A stretch of DNA of 64,000 bases from Erythrobacteraceae bacterium. GTDB lineage: Bacteria > Pseudomonadota > Alphaproteobacteria > Sphingomonadales > Sphingomonadaceae. The DNA lies in NCBI GenBank assembly GCA_027489065.1, contig JAIYAM010000028.1:1-64000 (forward strand), in the 5' to 3' direction. Position 1 is the first letter of the stretch. The number at the start of each line of letters is the position of its first letter. Under the pieces are notes generated by a model. The model saw only the letters and a list, made by a program, of their open reading frames with translations, had not been told where the DNA came from and did not search any database. Shown here one piece after another: positions 6,946-17,011 of the stretch. The position numbers were made by a program, and so were the translations under genes.

Positions 6946-8331
6946 ATGATCCGCCTGTTCAAGCATTACATACCGCACGCCGTGCTGCTGCTTGGCCTGC
7001 TTGATCTTGGCTTGCTGGTACTGGCGAGCGAGATCGCCTGGCAGTGGCGCATGCACCAGATCGGCATGGTGGGAGGGGCCTTCGCCGATCGTGCCTTTGC
7101 ATTGTTCGGCACTGCTATGGTGATCTGGCTGGCGATGATCGCAGTCGGTGTCTACGGGCCAAACGCGCTGAGATCGCTGCGCTTTGCCGGAGCGCGGGTT
7201 TTGGTCGCGATCAGCCTCGGCATCATTGCTCTGGCGGTCATCGATTTCGCCGTGCCGAGCGACTACTTCTGGCGTTCGACGCTGCTCTACACGATGGGTC
7301 TCGCGATCCTTGTCCTGATCGCCGACCGCCTGCTGCTCAACTCTTTCCTGGGTTCTTCCGCCTTCCGCCGCCGCGTCATGGTGCTCGGCGCGGGAGACCG
7401 GGCGCAGCGGCTACGCGAGCTGAGCGAGAAGCCGGAGACCGGCTTTGCCATCGTCGCCTATATCGCCATGACCGACGACCAGCGCCGGGTCGAGGAGGCG
7501 ATCCCGCGCGCCGCAATCCACGACCTTGGCCGTTTCGTCGAGAACCTGGGTGTCTCGGAGGTGGTGCTGGCCTTGCAGGAACGCCGCAATGCGCTGCCGC
7601 TCAAGGACCTGTTGCGGATCAAAACCAAGGGCGTGCACGTCAACGATTTCTCGAGCTTCATCGAGCGTGAGACCGGGCGGGTCGACCTCGACACGATCAA
7701 TCCGAGCTGGCTGATCTTTTCCGACGGTTTTTCCAGCTCGCGGATGCTGTCGAGCGCCACCAAGCGGATTTTCGACATCACGGCCAGCCTCATCCTGCTT
7801 TCGCTGACCTTCCCGATCATCGCCATCTTCGCGGTATTGGTGAAGCTCGACAGCAAGGGTCCTGCCTTCTTCCGCCAGACGCGCGTCGGCCTCTACGGCG
7901 AGCCTTTCATGCTCGTTAAGCTGCGCTCGATGCGCACCGATGCCGAAAAGGACGGGGCCAAGTGGGCCGAAAAGGACGATCCGCGCGTCACGCGGCTCGG
8001 GCGCTTCATCCGCAAGGTGCGGATCGACGAGCTTCCCCAGACCTGGAGCGTGCTCAAGGGCGAAATGAGCTTTGTCGGTCCGCGCCCCGAGGTGCCCTCT
8101 TTCGTCGAGAGCCTCGAGGAGGAGATTCCCTTCTACGGCGAACGCCACATGGTGAAGCCCGGGATCACCGGATGGGCACAGATCAACTTCCCCTATGGCG
8201 CCTCGGTCGAGGACAGCCGCTGCAAGCTGGAATATGATCTCTACTACGCCAAGAATTACACGCCCTTCCTCGACCTGGTGATCCTGCTGCAGACCTTGCG
8301 GGTGATCCTCTGGCCGGAGGGCGCGCGGTGA
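6946..8331 (+). CDS. XrtA/PEP-CTERM-type sugar transferase (TIGR03013-like)
   Basis: 461 residues. The N-terminal half has about five hydrophobic membrane segments (roughly residues 13-30, 45-70, 80-100, 105-130 and 275-300). The C-terminal bacterial sugar transferase domain runs from KRIFDITASLILL through FVGPRPEVPSF and KPGITGWAQINFPYG. Such enzymes move a sugar-1-phosphate onto undecaprenyl phosphate to start exopolysaccharide synthesis. The link to the XrtA/PEP-CTERM family is drawn from the following prsK and prsR genes. It overlaps prsK by four bases (GTGA), so translational coupling is likely. Confidence 0.85.
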   Translation: MIRLFKHYIPHAVLLLGLLDLGLLVLASEIAWQWRMHQIGMVGGAFADRAFALFGTAMVIWLAMIAVGVYGPNALRSLRFAGARVLVAISLGIIALAVIDFAVPSDYFWRSTLLYTMGLAILVLIADRLLLNSFLGSSAFRRRVMVLGAGDRAQRLRELSEKPETGFAIVAYIAMTDDQRRVEEAIPRAAIHDLGRFVENLGVSEVVLALQERRNALPLKDLLRIKTKGVHVNDFSSFIERETGRVDLDTINPSWLIFSDGFSSSRMLSSATKRIFDITASLILLSLTFPIIAIFAVLVKLDSKGPAFFRQTRVGLYGEPFMLVKLRSMRTDAEKDGAKWAEKDDPRVTRLGRFIRKVRIDELPQTWSVLKGEMSFVGPRPEVPSFVESLEEEIPFYGERHMVKPGITGWAQINFPYGASVEDSRCKLEYDLYYAKNYTPFLDLVILLQTLRVILWPEGAR

Positions 8332-10454
8332 TCTGGCCGGGCGAAATCGTCGCGATTGCGGGTCAGATTGCCTGGGGGTGCGGTGCGCTGTTGAGCGTGT
8401 TGGCGCTCGGTTGGTTGTGGCGCCATGGCGAGCGCACCCGGCCAGATCGCGTCGGCCTCATGCTCGCCGCCGCCGCAAGCGCCGCGTGGTGTGCGTTTGC
8501 CGTCGTGCTGGGCACCGGTCACGATGCCACAAGCATCGCGGTCATCATTCGCAACCTTGCCCTGATCGCCACGATCTTCCGCCTTTTCGCTGCCGACGGC
8601 CGCAGCGCCAGCCTCAAGCCGGTTCGCCCCGTCATCATCGCGCTGCTGCTGGTACAGATGCTCCAACCCGTGGTGCTCCTGATCGGGAGCCGCTTCGGCG
8701 GCATGCCGGAGGTCGCCGAGGCCGTGTTCAGCGCGCGCCTGATGATCGACATGCTGGTGGCGATCGGCGCGCTGATGTTGCTCCACAACCTTTATGCCGG
8801 GGCGAACAACGCACTGCGCCCGGTGCTGCGCTGGACCGGCATGGCGCTGGCCGGGATCTTTGCCTACGACCTCAATTTCCACGCCCTGTCCTACGTCGGA
8901 GGGGAGGCTCCGCCGGTGCTCGGCGACCTGCGCGGTGCGTTTGCAGGCGCCATGGCGGGGCTCTTCGCGCTCGGCATGAACGCGGCCGGGCCGCGCATGC
9001 AGTTCAGCCCGTCGCGCGCAGTCACCTTCCGCACGTTGTCGCTGCTGTTGATCGGGGCCTATCTTGCCAGCCTCGTGATGGTCACGAAGGCACTCGCCCT
9101 GATCGGTGGGGACGCGGCCCGTGCGGGGCAGGCGGTGTTCGCCGTGATCGGCATCGTCGCCGCCGGATTCGCCTTGCCATCGCCGCGATTGAGAAGCTGG
9201 CTGAGGGTTACCGCGACCAAGCATCTGTTCCAGCATCGCTATGACTATCGTCAGGAATGGCTGCGTTTCACCCGCACCATCGGTCGCGGCGGGACGGGCA
9301 GCGCCAGCCTCGAGGAGCGCGCCGTCAAGGCGCTCGCCGACATCACCGAAAGCCCTGCGGGCCTTCTGCTCATGCCCAACGAGGAAGCCCGGCTCGAGCT
9401 TACCGCACGCTGGAACTGGCCGACCATTGCCGTCCCGGCGCTCGCGGGCGACTTCATGCTTTCCGGGTTGATGGAACAGCACAACCTCGTGCTCGCCCTC
9501 GACGAGGTGCGCCGCGGGATCGATCACCACGGCGAGGCGGCGCACGTCCCGCAATGGCTGGTCGAGGCCGAGGATGTCTGGGCCTTGGTGCCGCTGATCC
9601 ACTTCGACCGTCTGGTCGGCGTCATCGTACTCGCCCGCCCGCGCAATCCTCGCCAGCTCGACTGGGAGGACTTCGACCTTTTGCGTGTCGCCGGCCAGCA
9701 GCTTGCCAGCTACCTCGCCGAACAGGCCGGGCAGCAGGCATTGATGGATGCGAGCCGCTTCGACGAGTTCAACCGCCGCATGGCCTTCGTCATGCACGAC
9801 ATCAAGAACCTCGTCAGCCAGCTGTCGCTGCTCGCCGCCAACGCTGAGAAGCACGCCGACAACCCTGCCTTCCGCGCCGACATGCTGGTGACCCTGCGCA
9901 ACTCGGCCGACAAGCTGTCGGCGCTTCTGGCCCGGCTCGGGCGCTATGGTTCGGGGCAGGTCTCCGAGCTTGGCCCGATCGAGCTGGTAGCGCTCTCCCG
10001 CGGCATCGCCGCCCGCTTCGCCGGGACGCACCCGGTTGCGCTCACCCGCGAGACGCCGGTCACCGTCATGGGCAACCGGGAGGCGCTCGAACAGGCGCTG
10101 ATCCACCTCGTGCAGAACGCCATCGATGCGAGCGAGCCGGCCATGCCGGTGTTCCTGGATGTAACCGCAGAGGGCCTCCACGGCAGCGTCGAGGTGGTGG
10201 ATTCCGGCAAGGGCATGACCCCCGAATTCATCCGCACCGGCCTCTTCAAGCCCTTCGTCTCGTCGAAATCCGGCGGCTTCGGGATCGGTGCCTTCGAGGC
10301 GCGCGAGCTCGTCAAGGCTATGGGCGGGCGGCTGACGGTCGAAAGCCGCGAGGGGCTCGGCACGCGCTTTGCCGTGGTTCTCCCGCTGGCAGAGGCAGCG
10401 CGTCTGCTGGGCGGGCAGCGGGCTGACGGAAATTCTTCGCAGGAGGTCGCGTGA
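8328..10454 (+). CDS. prsK: XrtA/PEP-CTERM system histidine kinase PrsK
   Basis: 708 residues starting with GTG inside the previous stop. The N-terminus (residues 1-290) is a multi-pass membrane sensor of about nine hydrophobic segments; a GAF-like domain follows (about 325-465), then the kinase core. The phospho-acceptor is in VMHDIKNLVSQLSLL (His about residue 490). The ATPase domain carries the N box HLVQNAIDAS and G boxes VVDSGKGMTPEFI and GGFGIGAFEARELV. HDIKN instead of HELRTP is typical of the PrsK group. It probably phosphorylates PrsR, encoded immediately downstream. Confidence 0.88.
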   Translation: MIWPGEIVAIAGQIAWGCGALLSVLALGWLWRHGERTRPDRVGLMLAAAASAAWCAFAVVLGTGHDATSIAVIIRNLALIATIFRLFAADGRSASLKPVRPVIIALLLVQMLQPVVLLIGSRFGGMPEVAEAVFSARLMIDMLVAIGALMLLHNLYAGANNALRPVLRWTGMALAGIFAYDLNFHALSYVGGEAPPVLGDLRGAFAGAMAGLFALGMNAAGPRMQFSPSRAVTFRTLSLLLIGAYLASLVMVTKALALIGGDAARAGQAVFAVIGIVAAGFALPSPRLRSWLRVTATKHLFQHRYDYRQEWLRFTRTIGRGGTGSASLEERAVKALADITESPAGLLLMPNEEARLELTARWNWPTIAVPALAGDFMLSGLMEQHNLVLALDEVRRGIDHHGEAAHVPQWLVEAEDVWALVPLIHFDRLVGVIVLARPRNPRQLDWEDFDLLRVAGQQLASYLAEQAGQQALMDASRFDEFNRRMAFVMHDIKNLVSQLSLLAANAEKHADNPAFRADMLVTLRNSADKLSALLARLGRYGSGQVSELGPIELVALSRGIAARFAGTHPVALTRETPVTVMGNREALEQALIHLVQNAIDASEPAMPVFLDVTAEGLHGSVEVVDSGKGMTPEFIRTGLFKPFVSSKSGGFGIGAFEARELVKAMGGRLTVESREGLGTRFAVVLPLAEAARLLGGQRADGNSSQEVA

Positions 10455-11821
10455 TGGCTGCTGACAGGAAACCCGTGCTCCTCGTGATCGAGGATGATCC
10501 GGGCCTTCAGGCCCAGCTCAAGTGGGCCTATGACGATTTCGAGGTGGTGATCGCGGGCGACCGCGACAGCGCCATCGCAATGCTGCGCGCCGAAGCCCCG
10601 GCGGTCGTGACGCTCGATCTTGGCCTTCCGCCCGATCCCGACGGCACCACCGAAGGCTTTGCGGTGCTCGATGCGATCATGGCGCTGAAACCCGACACCA
10701 AGGTGATCGTCGCCAGCGGCCATGGCGCGCGGGAAAGCGCGCTCGCGGCGATCGCGCGCGGGGCTTACGATTTCTACCAGAAGCCGATCGACATCGAGAC
10801 CCTCGGCCTGATCGTGCGCCGCGCCTTCAATCTTCGCGCGATCGAGGAGGAGAACCGCCGACTCGTGGCCTCCTCCAGCGCCGACAAGACGGTCCTTGGC
10901 CGGCTGATCACCGGTGCGCCGGAAATGGTCAAGGTCGCGCGCACCATTGAAAGGGTCGCCAAGACGAGCGTCTCGGTGATGCTCCTCGGCGCCAGCGGAA
11001 CCGGTAAGGAACTGCTTGCCAAGGGGCTCCATGACGCGAGCGACCGCGCGGGTGGACCGTTTGTCGCGATCAACTGCGCGGCGATCCCTGAAACGCTGCT
11101 CGAAAGCGAGCTGTTCGGGCACGAGAAGGGCGCGTTCACCGGAGCGGTCAAGACCACCGAAGGCAAGATCGAGAGCGCCAACGGGGGCACGCTGTTCCTT
11201 GACGAGGTGGGCGACATCCCGCTGCCGCTTCAGGTCAAGCTGCTGCGCTTCCTGCAGGAGCGCACGATCGAGCGGGTCGGCGGACGGCGCGCGATTCCCG
11301 TCAACACACGGATCGTGTGCGCGACGCACCAGGATCTCGAGAGCATGATCCAGCAGGGCGCGTTCCGCGAAGACCTGTTCTACCGCTTGGCCGAGATCGT
11401 GGTGAAGATCCCGGGTCTGGCCGAACGGCATGGCGATCCGGTGCTGCTCGCCAAGGCTTTCCTCAAGCGGTTTGCCGGCGAGATGAACCCCTCCGTGACC
11501 GGCTTCGCGCCCGACGCGCTCGCCGCGATCGATGCACATGACTGGCCGGGCAATGTTCGCGAGCTGGAGAACCGGGTGAAGCGCGCGGTGATCATGGCCG
11601 ATGGGAAGCTGGTGGGCGCGGAGGACCTCGACCTCGCGGCTGCGGACCCGGAAGACGCCGATGTGCTCAACCTCAAGGCCGCGCGCGAAGCCGCCGATCG
11701 CCGGGTGATCCGCCATGCGCTTGCCCGCAGCGAGGGCAATATCTCGAGCACCGCCAAGCTGCTCGGGATCAGTCGCCCAACGCTATATGACCTGCTCAAG
11801 CAGTATGACCTGCAGGCCTAG
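10454..11821 (+). CDS. prsR: PEP-CTERM-box response regulator, sigma-54 activator PrsR
   Basis: 455 residues. The ATG at 10454 overlaps the prsK stop (TGATG) and sits 7 bases after AGGAGG; an upstream GTG at 10451 is the alternative. The receiver domain has phospho-acceptor Asp55 (VTLDLGLPP). The AAA+ domain has Walker A GASGTGKE (about 180), the sigma-54 contact loop GAFTGA (about 226) and Walker [14 protein letters not shown]. The C-terminal Fis-type helix-turn-helix is [20 protein letters not shown]. It should activate sigma-54 promoters, by family knowledge those of exopolysaccharide and PEP-CTERM genes. None of these targets is recognisable in the window. Confidence 0.9.
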   Translation: MAADRKPVLLVIEDDPGLQAQLKWAYDDFEVVIAGDRDSAIAMLRAEAPAVVTLDLGLPPDPDGTTEGFAVLDAIMALKPDTKVIVASGHGARESALAAIARGAYDFYQKPIDIETLGLIVRRAFNLRAIEEENRRLVASSSADKTVLGRLITGAPEMVKVARTIERVAKTSVSVMLLGASGTGKELLAKGLHDASDRAGGPFVAINCAAIPETLLESELFGHEKGAFTGAVKTTEGKIESANGGTLFLDEVGDIPLPLQVKLLRFLQERTIERVGGRRAIPVNTRIVCATHQDLESMIQQGAFREDLFYRLAEIVVKIPGLAERHGDPVLLAKAFLKRFAGEMNPSVTGFAPDALAAIDAHDWPGNVRELENRVKRAVIMADGKLVGAEDLDLAAADPEDADVLNLKAAREAADRRVIRHALARSEGNISSTAKLLGISRPTLYDLLKQYDLQA

Positions 11822-13304
11822 ACTAGGCGCATCGCTTGCCGTTCTTGCGCTGCTGCTGACCGCGGCGGGCTGTTCGAGGGGCGCCGACATCCCTAGGCGC
11901 GATGGTGCGGCCGCGGCAAGCCCGGCTCTTGCCAAGCTGCTGACCGAGGCAGACCGGCTGATACGCGATGGCAAGCTGACCCAAGCGGCCCACGCACTTG
12001 ATACCGCTCGCAGCCTCTCGCCCGAAAGCCCCGACCTCTGGCTTGCAATTGCCCGGCTGCGGCTGCGCGGAGGCGAACACCTCACCGCGCTCGAGGCTGC
12101 CGACCGTGCGCTTGCCCTCGGTCCGGACCACGGCCCTGCGCTCCTGCTGCGCGCACTGATGATGCGCGATGCCCATGGCGCCGCCGAGGCTCTGCCCTGG
12201 TTCGAGGCAGCGCGAGATGCCGACCCGGAGGATCCGGATATCTGGGCCGAATACGCCGCCACTCTCGGCGACAGCGGCGAGGCGCGGGCGATGCTCGACG
12301 CGGTGCGTCGCCTCGCTCAACTCGCGCCCGACGACCCGCGCGTGCCCTATCTTCAGGCTGTGCTCGCAGCGCGCGGCGGCGAAGACGCGCTCGCCCGCAG
12401 CCTGCTCGCGCGCAGCGGCATGGCGAGCCGGGGTGTGCCGGCGGCGATGCTGCTCGATGCGGTGATCAGCTTGCAGCAAGGCAATGCCGAAAGCGCGACG
12501 CTGACGCTCGAGAGCCTCGCCGCGCGCCAGCCCGCCAATGTTCGTGTGCGCGAACTTCTTGCCCACGCGCTGCTCGCCGGCGGCCATGCGGACTTGGTGA
12601 TCACCCGCTTCGGCCCGGACGCGGCGCGGGCTGAAGCGTCGCCCTATCTCGTCATGCTGGTCGCCCGCGCGCACGAGCGGCTTGGCGAGCGCGCTGCGGC
12701 GGCACCGCTGCTCGCACGTGCCTTTGGCGCGATGCGCATCGCTCCGCGCCTGCTCGCCGCGCGCGAAGGCCTGCCGCAGCCGACTGCCGATCTGCGCCGA
12801 GCCCTACAGCGCGGCGACGGGGCAGCTGCCCGCAACGGTGCCAAGGCCCTGCGGACGCGGTTTCCCGCATCGGCCGATGTCGCCAGCCTCGCCGGGGATG
12901 CCCTCCTCGGCGCAGGGGACCGGCGCGGCGCTCTGGCCGCTTACGCCCGCGCGTCGGAAGCGCGCCGCCCTTGGCCGCTTGCACGCAAGGTTGCGTGGAC
13001 GCTCGCCATCACGGGACATGGCGAAGAGGCAGATCTCGTGCTGGCGAGCCAGGTGGCTGGAGAGCCTCAGACTGCGAGCGCGGTGATCGCGCTCGCAGAG
13101 CGGCAGGCGCAGCGCGGGGACTGGACCCGCGTCGCGCAGCTGCTCGATCACGCGGCGACGCTGGGTGCCGGCCATGACCCGGCGCTCCTTGGCCTGCGGC
13201 TACGCGCCGCAATGGCGCTTGGGCAGGCGCGCGAGGCAAGCCGCTATGCAGGTCTTCTTGCCGAGGTGCATCCCCGCGCAATCGCTGCCCGCGTAAGTCC
13301 ATAG
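11805..13304 (+). CDS. TPR-repeat lipoprotein of the XrtA-type operon
   Basis: 499 residues from the ATG at 11805, overlapping prsR by 17 bases. Starts [20 protein letters not shown] followed by AGC, a lipoprotein-type signal with Cys at about residue 22. The rest is alanine/leucine-rich tetratricopeptide-like helical repeats (for example PDLWLAIARLRLRGGEHLTA and DPEDPDIWAEYAATLGDSG). By position and build it corresponds to the PrsT-type TPR proteins linked to XrtA systems, although those are often longer (about 900 residues); orthology is not certain. It probably acts in the periplasm in polysaccharide or protein export. Confidence 0.7.
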   Translation: MTCRPRLGASLAVLALLLTAAGCSRGADIPRRDGAAAASPALAKLLTEADRLIRDGKLTQAAHALDTARSLSPESPDLWLAIARLRLRGGEHLTALEAADRALALGPDHGPALLLRALMMRDAHGAAEALPWFEAARDADPEDPDIWAEYAATLGDSGEARAMLDAVRRLAQLAPDDPRVPYLQAVLAARGGEDALARSLLARSGMASRGVPAAMLLDAVISLQQGNAESATLTLESLAARQPANVRVRELLAHALLAGGHADLVITRFGPDAARAEASPYLVMLVARAHERLGERAAAAPLLARAFGAMRIAPRLLAAREGLPQPTADLRRALQRGDGAAARNGAKALRTRFPASADVASLAGDALLGAGDRRGALAAYARASEARRPWPLARKVAWTLAITGHGEEADLVLASQVAGEPQTASAVIALAERQAQRGDWTRVAQLLDHAATLGAGHDPALLGLRLRAAMALGQAREASRYAGLLAEVHPRAIAARVSP

Positions 13305-13344
13305 TCTCGACAAGCGCGCGCGGGCAGGGCAGGGCGAGCCCCCG

Positions 13345-14316
13345 ATGGCCTCACTGTCGCGCCTCCCCTTTCTCAAGGACCCGATGATCGCCGTCCTGGT
13401 GATCTCGACTGCGCTCGCTCTGATCCTGCCGGCGGCCGGCGAGGCGCGCGCGACGGCGACGATGGTTTCGAACGCAGGGATCTTCGTGCTGTTCCTCGTC
13501 AACGGCATGCGCATCCGCCGCAGCGAGATCGCACGCGGGCTGGCCAACTGGCGCTATTTCGGGCCGCTGATGCTGTTCGTGTTCGGCGGCATGGCGCTTG
13601 CCGGCCTCGGCTTTGCCAAGCTGGCGAGCCCCCTGTTGCCGCCGCTGGTGGCCGTCGGCTTCGTCTATCTCGGCTGCCTGCCCTCCACTGTGCAATCGGC
13701 AACCTCTTACACTAGTCTCGCCCATGGCAATGTGGGGCTGGCCGTGGTCGGTGCGGCGCTGATCAATATCGTCGGCGTGTTCGTCAGCGCGCCGATTTTC
13801 GCGCTGCTCGGCGGAGGCGCAGCAGGAGAGATCGGCAGCGAGGCGGTCATCCGCATCGGCCTGATCCTCATTCTGCCTTTCGTGATCGGGCAGATTGTGC
13901 AGGATCGGGTGATCGACCGGATCGCGGCACATCGCGAGCGGATCGCGTGGCTCGACAGGGCGGTCATCGGGATTGCCGTCTATGTCGCGTTCTCCGGCGC
14001 GGTCGAACAGGGATTGGCGACGATGTTCGCGCCCGCCGACTGGATCGTGCTGGTGGTGCTGGTGCTGGCGATGCTGGCCTTGGCGCTGGGGAGCGCATGG
14101 GGCACAGCGAGCCTGCTCGGACTGCCGCGCCGCGACCGGATCGCGTTCCTCTTTGCCGGATCGCAGAAGAGTGTCGCCACGGGTGCGCCGCTCGCCGCGA
14201 TCCTGTTCGGGCCGGCCGCTGCGGGATTCGTGATCGCGCCGTTGCTGCTCTATCACCTCGCGCAGTTGGTCTTGGCTGCACCACTTGCCATGCGGCTCGC
14301 GAGGAGCACCGACTAG
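13345..14316 (+). CDS. bile acid:sodium symporter-like transporter
   Basis: 323 residues, nine to ten hydrophobic segments, start [20 protein letters not shown]. The pattern with [36 protein letters not shown] and [15 protein letters not shown] matches the SBF-like CPA transporter group (PF13593 type). Members are inner-membrane cation-coupled carriers with mostly unknown substrates. The final four bases overlap the stop codon of panB on the opposite strand (shared CTAG). Confidence 0.8.
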   Translation: MASLSRLPFLKDPMIAVLVISTALALILPAAGEARATATMVSNAGIFVLFLVNGMRIRRSEIARGLANWRYFGPLMLFVFGGMALAGLGFAKLASPLLPPLVAVGFVYLGCLPSTVQSATSYTSLAHGNVGLAVVGAALINIVGVFVSAPIFALLGGGAAGEIGSEAVIRIGLILILPFVIGQIVQDRVIDRIAAHRERIAWLDRAVIGIAVYVAFSGAVEQGLATMFAPADWIVLVVLVLAMLALALGSAWGTASLLGLPRRDRIAFLFAGSQKSVATGAPLAAILFGPAAAGFVIAPLLLYHLAQLVLAAPLAMRLARSTD

Positions 14317-15185
14317 GTTTTGGGCTGGTAGGTCTGTTCGTCGGTCGGGAAGGCGCGGGTACGCACCTCCTCGGCATAGCGGGCGACCGTGCGGTCGATC
14401 ACGCCGGCGATGTCCTCATAACGCTTCACGAAGCGAGGGACCCGTTCGAACATGCCGAGCATGTCCTCGGTGACGAGCACCTGCCCGTCGCACTGGGCAG
14501 AGGCGCCGATGCCGATGGTCGGACAGGCGACGGCCTTGGTTGCGGCGATGGCGATGGGCTCGACCACGCCTTCGACCACGATCGCAAAGGCCCCGGCCTC
14601 GTCTAGAGCCCTGGCGTCCGAGACGATCTTCTCTGCCTCGGCGTCGGAGCGTCCGCGTGCGCCATAGCCGCCGAGTACGTTTACCGCCTGAGGTGTGAGG
14701 CCGATGTGACCCATCACAGGAATGCCGCGCTGGTTGAGGAAGGCGACCGTGGGCGCCATCGCCGCGCCGCCCTCAAGCTTCACCGCGGCCGCGCCCGTCT
14801 GCTTGAGAAGGAAGGCGGCGCTTTCGAACGCCTGCTCGGGCGAAGCCTCGTAGGAGCCGAAAGGCATGTCGACCACCACCACCGAATGATAACTCCCGCG
14901 CACCACCGCTGCTCCGTGGTTCGCCATCATCTCCAGCGTTACCGGAACGGTCGAGGGCAGGCCGTAGATCACCTGCCCGAGCGAATCCCCGACCAGCAGG
15001 ATGTCGCAATGCGCGTCGAGCAACTGCGCCTGCCGCGCGGTGTAGGCGGTGAGCATCACCAACGGCTCGCCGGTCACGCCGTCGGTCTTGCGCGCGCGGA
15101 TCGCCGGCACGGTCAGGCGGCGCATCGGCTGCGGGGTGGGATTGGCCCTGCTGGTGCTGGTGTCGAGCTGGAAGGTCGTGGACAT
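14313..15185 (-). CDS. panB: 3-methyl-2-oxobutanoate hydroxymethyltransferase
   Basis: 290 residues. It transfers a hydroxymethyl group from 5,10-methylene-THF to 2-oxoisovalerate, giving ketopantoate for pantothenate and CoA. Family motifs: [28 protein letters not shown] with the Mg2+-binding aspartate, [20 protein letters not shown] and the catalytic glutamate region [10 protein letters not shown]. The start at 15185 ([12 protein letters not shown]) is preferred; an upstream in-frame ATG at 15251 would add a non-family tail, and no strong ribosome site is visible. coaD, a later step of CoA synthesis, is at 57.4 kb. Confidence 0.93.
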   Translation of the reverse strand: MSTTFQLDTSTSRANPTPQPMRRLTVPAIRARKTDGVTGEPLVMLTAYTARQAQLLDAHCDILLVGDSLGQVIYGLPSTVPVTLEMMANHGAAVVRGSYHSVVVVDMPFGSYEASPEQAFESAAFLLKQTGAAAVKLEGGAAMAPTVAFLNQRGIPVMGHIGLTPQAVNVLGGYGARGRSDAEAEKIVSDARALDEAGAFAIVVEGVVEPIAIAATKAVACPTIGIGASAQCDGQVLVTEDMLGMFERVPRFVKRYEDIAGVIDRTVARYAEEVRTRAFPTDEQTYQPKT

Positions 15186-15305
15186 GGGCCAAGCGTCTAG
15201 CGCCTGCGCGCGTCGGGGGAAACCCTGCGCTTTGCCGCTTGTGTTGCGCACATGTTGCGCTAGCGTTGCGCCCAGTCGATCGCACGGGGGATCTGTTTGC
15301 GATCA

Positions 15306-16898
15306 ATGGGAGACCTAACTCAGATGTTCTTTGACCGGGTTAAGCCGCTCGATGCTATTCTCGCGACGGCTCAGAAGAAATCCTTGCACCGTTCTCTGGG
15401 ATGGCTCCAGCTAACGCTTCTCGGCATTGGCTGCGTCATCGGCACCGGCATCTTCGTTCTCACTGCCGTGGGTGCGCAAAAGGCCGGGCCGGGCCTGATG
15501 ATCGCCTTCCTGATCGCCGGGCTCGTGTGCATCGTCGCCGCCCTGTGCTACGCTGAGATCGCCTCGATGATCCCGGTGGCGGGCAGTGCCTACACCTACA
15601 GCTATGCCACCATCAGCGAGTTCTTTGCATGGACTGTGGGCTGGGCGCTGATCATGGAGTATGCGATCGCCGCGTCCGCCGTGTCGGTGGGCTGGTCGGG
15701 TTATTTCACCGGTACGATCCTCGGGGGGATGGGCGTGCAGTTGCCCGCCTGGCTCAGCGCGGGTCCGCTCGCGTTTGGCGGGGCCGAGGGGGGGCTGATT
15801 AATCTGCCCGCTCTCGTGATTGCACTGCTGGTGACCTGGCTTCTGGTGGTTGGCACCAGCGAAAGCGCCAAGGTCAACGCGGTCCTTGTGGTGGTCAAGG
15901 TCACTGCGCTTCTGGCGTTTGTTGGCATCACCCTGACCAGCGCCGAGTTCAGCATGGAGCGGTTCAACCCCTTCCTGCCGGCCGGTGTCTTCGGCGGATG
16001 GGGATCGGGCGTTGGCGCAGTCGGTGCCGCGGCGACGATGTTCTTTGCCTATGTCGGCTTCGATGCGGTGTCGACGGCGGCCGAAGAAACCAAGGACCCG
16101 CAGCGCAACGTGCCGATCGGCCTGATCGGTTCGCTGCTGTTCTGCACCGTGTTCTACGTTCTGGTCGCGGCCGGGGCTATCGGCACCCTGGGCGGACAGC
16201 CGATTCTCGACGCGATGGGCCTGCCGCTGGTGGCCGGTTCGCAGGAGCTCGCCCGCCAATGCGCGATGCCGCAATATGTCGATGCGCTGGTCTGCTCGAA
16301 CGAGCCACTCGCGCATGTGCTCAAGATGCTGGGCTTCTCGTGGATCGGTAATGCTGTGGGCCTGGCGGCTATCATCGCGCTGCCTTCGGTGATCCTGGTT
16401 CTGATCTTCGGTCAGACCCGCATCTTCTTCGTGATGAGCCGCGACGGGTTGCTGCCAGAAAAGCTCAGCACGGTGCACCCGAAGTACAAGACACCTTACG
16501 TCGTCACGATCATGACCGGCGTCGCGGTGGCAATTGCGGCGGCGTTCTTCCCGGTGGGCAAGCTGGCAGACATCTCGAACGCGGGGACGCTCTATGCCTT
16601 CCTCATGGTGGCCGTCGCCGTCATGGTGCTGCGCAAGAACGATCCCGATCGCCAGCGGCACTTCCGCGTGCCCTTCGTGTGGATCGTTGCACCCCTGACC
16701 ATCATCGGCTGCGTGTTGCTGTTCTTCAATCTGCCCATCGAGGCCATGTTGTTCCTCCCTGTGTGGGGCGCGATTGGTGTGGTCGTCTATGTGTTCTACA
16801 GCCGCAGCCACAGCCACCTGGGCCGCGGGATCATTGAGGTCGTCGACGACATCGGTGGCGAGGAAAAGATGGTGCCGATCGACGCGCCGAAGAGCTGA
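15306..16898 (+). CDS. APC-superfamily amino acid permease
   Basis: 530 residues with about 12 membrane segments. The first contains the unwound-helix motif GIGCVIGTGIF typical of amino acid-polyamine-organocation carriers; FFAYVGFDAVSTAAEETKDP and GQTRIFFVMSRDGLLP are signatures of the cationic amino-acid transporter (CAT/YfnA) branch. An in-frame TTG at 15297 is an alternative start. A clear terminator follows at 16928. It probably imports amino acids by proton symport; the substrate is not determined. Confidence 0.88.
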   Translation: MGDLTQMFFDRVKPLDAILATAQKKSLHRSLGWLQLTLLGIGCVIGTGIFVLTAVGAQKAGPGLMIAFLIAGLVCIVAALCYAEIASMIPVAGSAYTYSYATISEFFAWTVGWALIMEYAIAASAVSVGWSGYFTGTILGGMGVQLPAWLSAGPLAFGGAEGGLINLPALVIALLVTWLLVVGTSESAKVNAVLVVVKVTALLAFVGITLTSAEFSMERFNPFLPAGVFGGWGSGVGAVGAAATMFFAYVGFDAVSTAAEETKDPQRNVPIGLIGSLLFCTVFYVLVAAGAIGTLGGQPILDAMGLPLVAGSQELARQCAMPQYVDALVCSNEPLAHVLKMLGFSWIGNAVGLAAIIALPSVILVLIFGQTRIFFVMSRDGLLPEKLSTVHPKYKTPYVVTIMTGVAVAIAAAFFPVGKLADISNAGTLYAFLMVAVAVMVLRKNDPDRQRHFRVPFVWIVAPLTIIGCVLLFFNLPIEAMLFLPVWGAIGVVVYVFYSRSHSHLGRGIIEVVDDIGGEEKMVPIDAPKS

Positions 16899-16927
16899 TC
16901 GCTACGCATCCAGTTGAAATATCATGA

Positions 16928-16954
16928 GGGCCGTCCGTTATGGGCGGCCCTTTT
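16928..16954 (+). terminator. rho-independent terminator of the permease gene
   Basis: Stem GGGCCGTCC/GGGCGGCCC (9 bp with one wobble pair), loop GTTAT, followed by TTTT at 16951-16954. Located 30 bases after the permease stop codon. Confidence 0.85.
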
Positions 16955-16994
16955 GATTTGCGGGGGCGCAGCGATTGCCACCGCCCCAATGTTG

Positions 16995-17009
16995 GAACAT
17001 AATGCGAAC
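16995..17009. promoter_or_regulatory. LexA (SOS) box upstream of imuA
   Basis: GAACATAATGCGAAC: a perfect GAAC-N7-GAAC direct repeat, the LexA operator form of Alphaproteobacteria. A -10-like CATAAT (16998-17003) lies inside the box, so LexA binding would block the promoter directly. Confidence 0.9.
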
Positions 17010-17011
17010 AA

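Noticed and set aside
14313-14316. Convergent genes sharing stop-codon bases (also at 27618-27621)
   Set aside because: CTAG and TTAA sharing is a known outcome of tight convergent packing and needs no special explanation.
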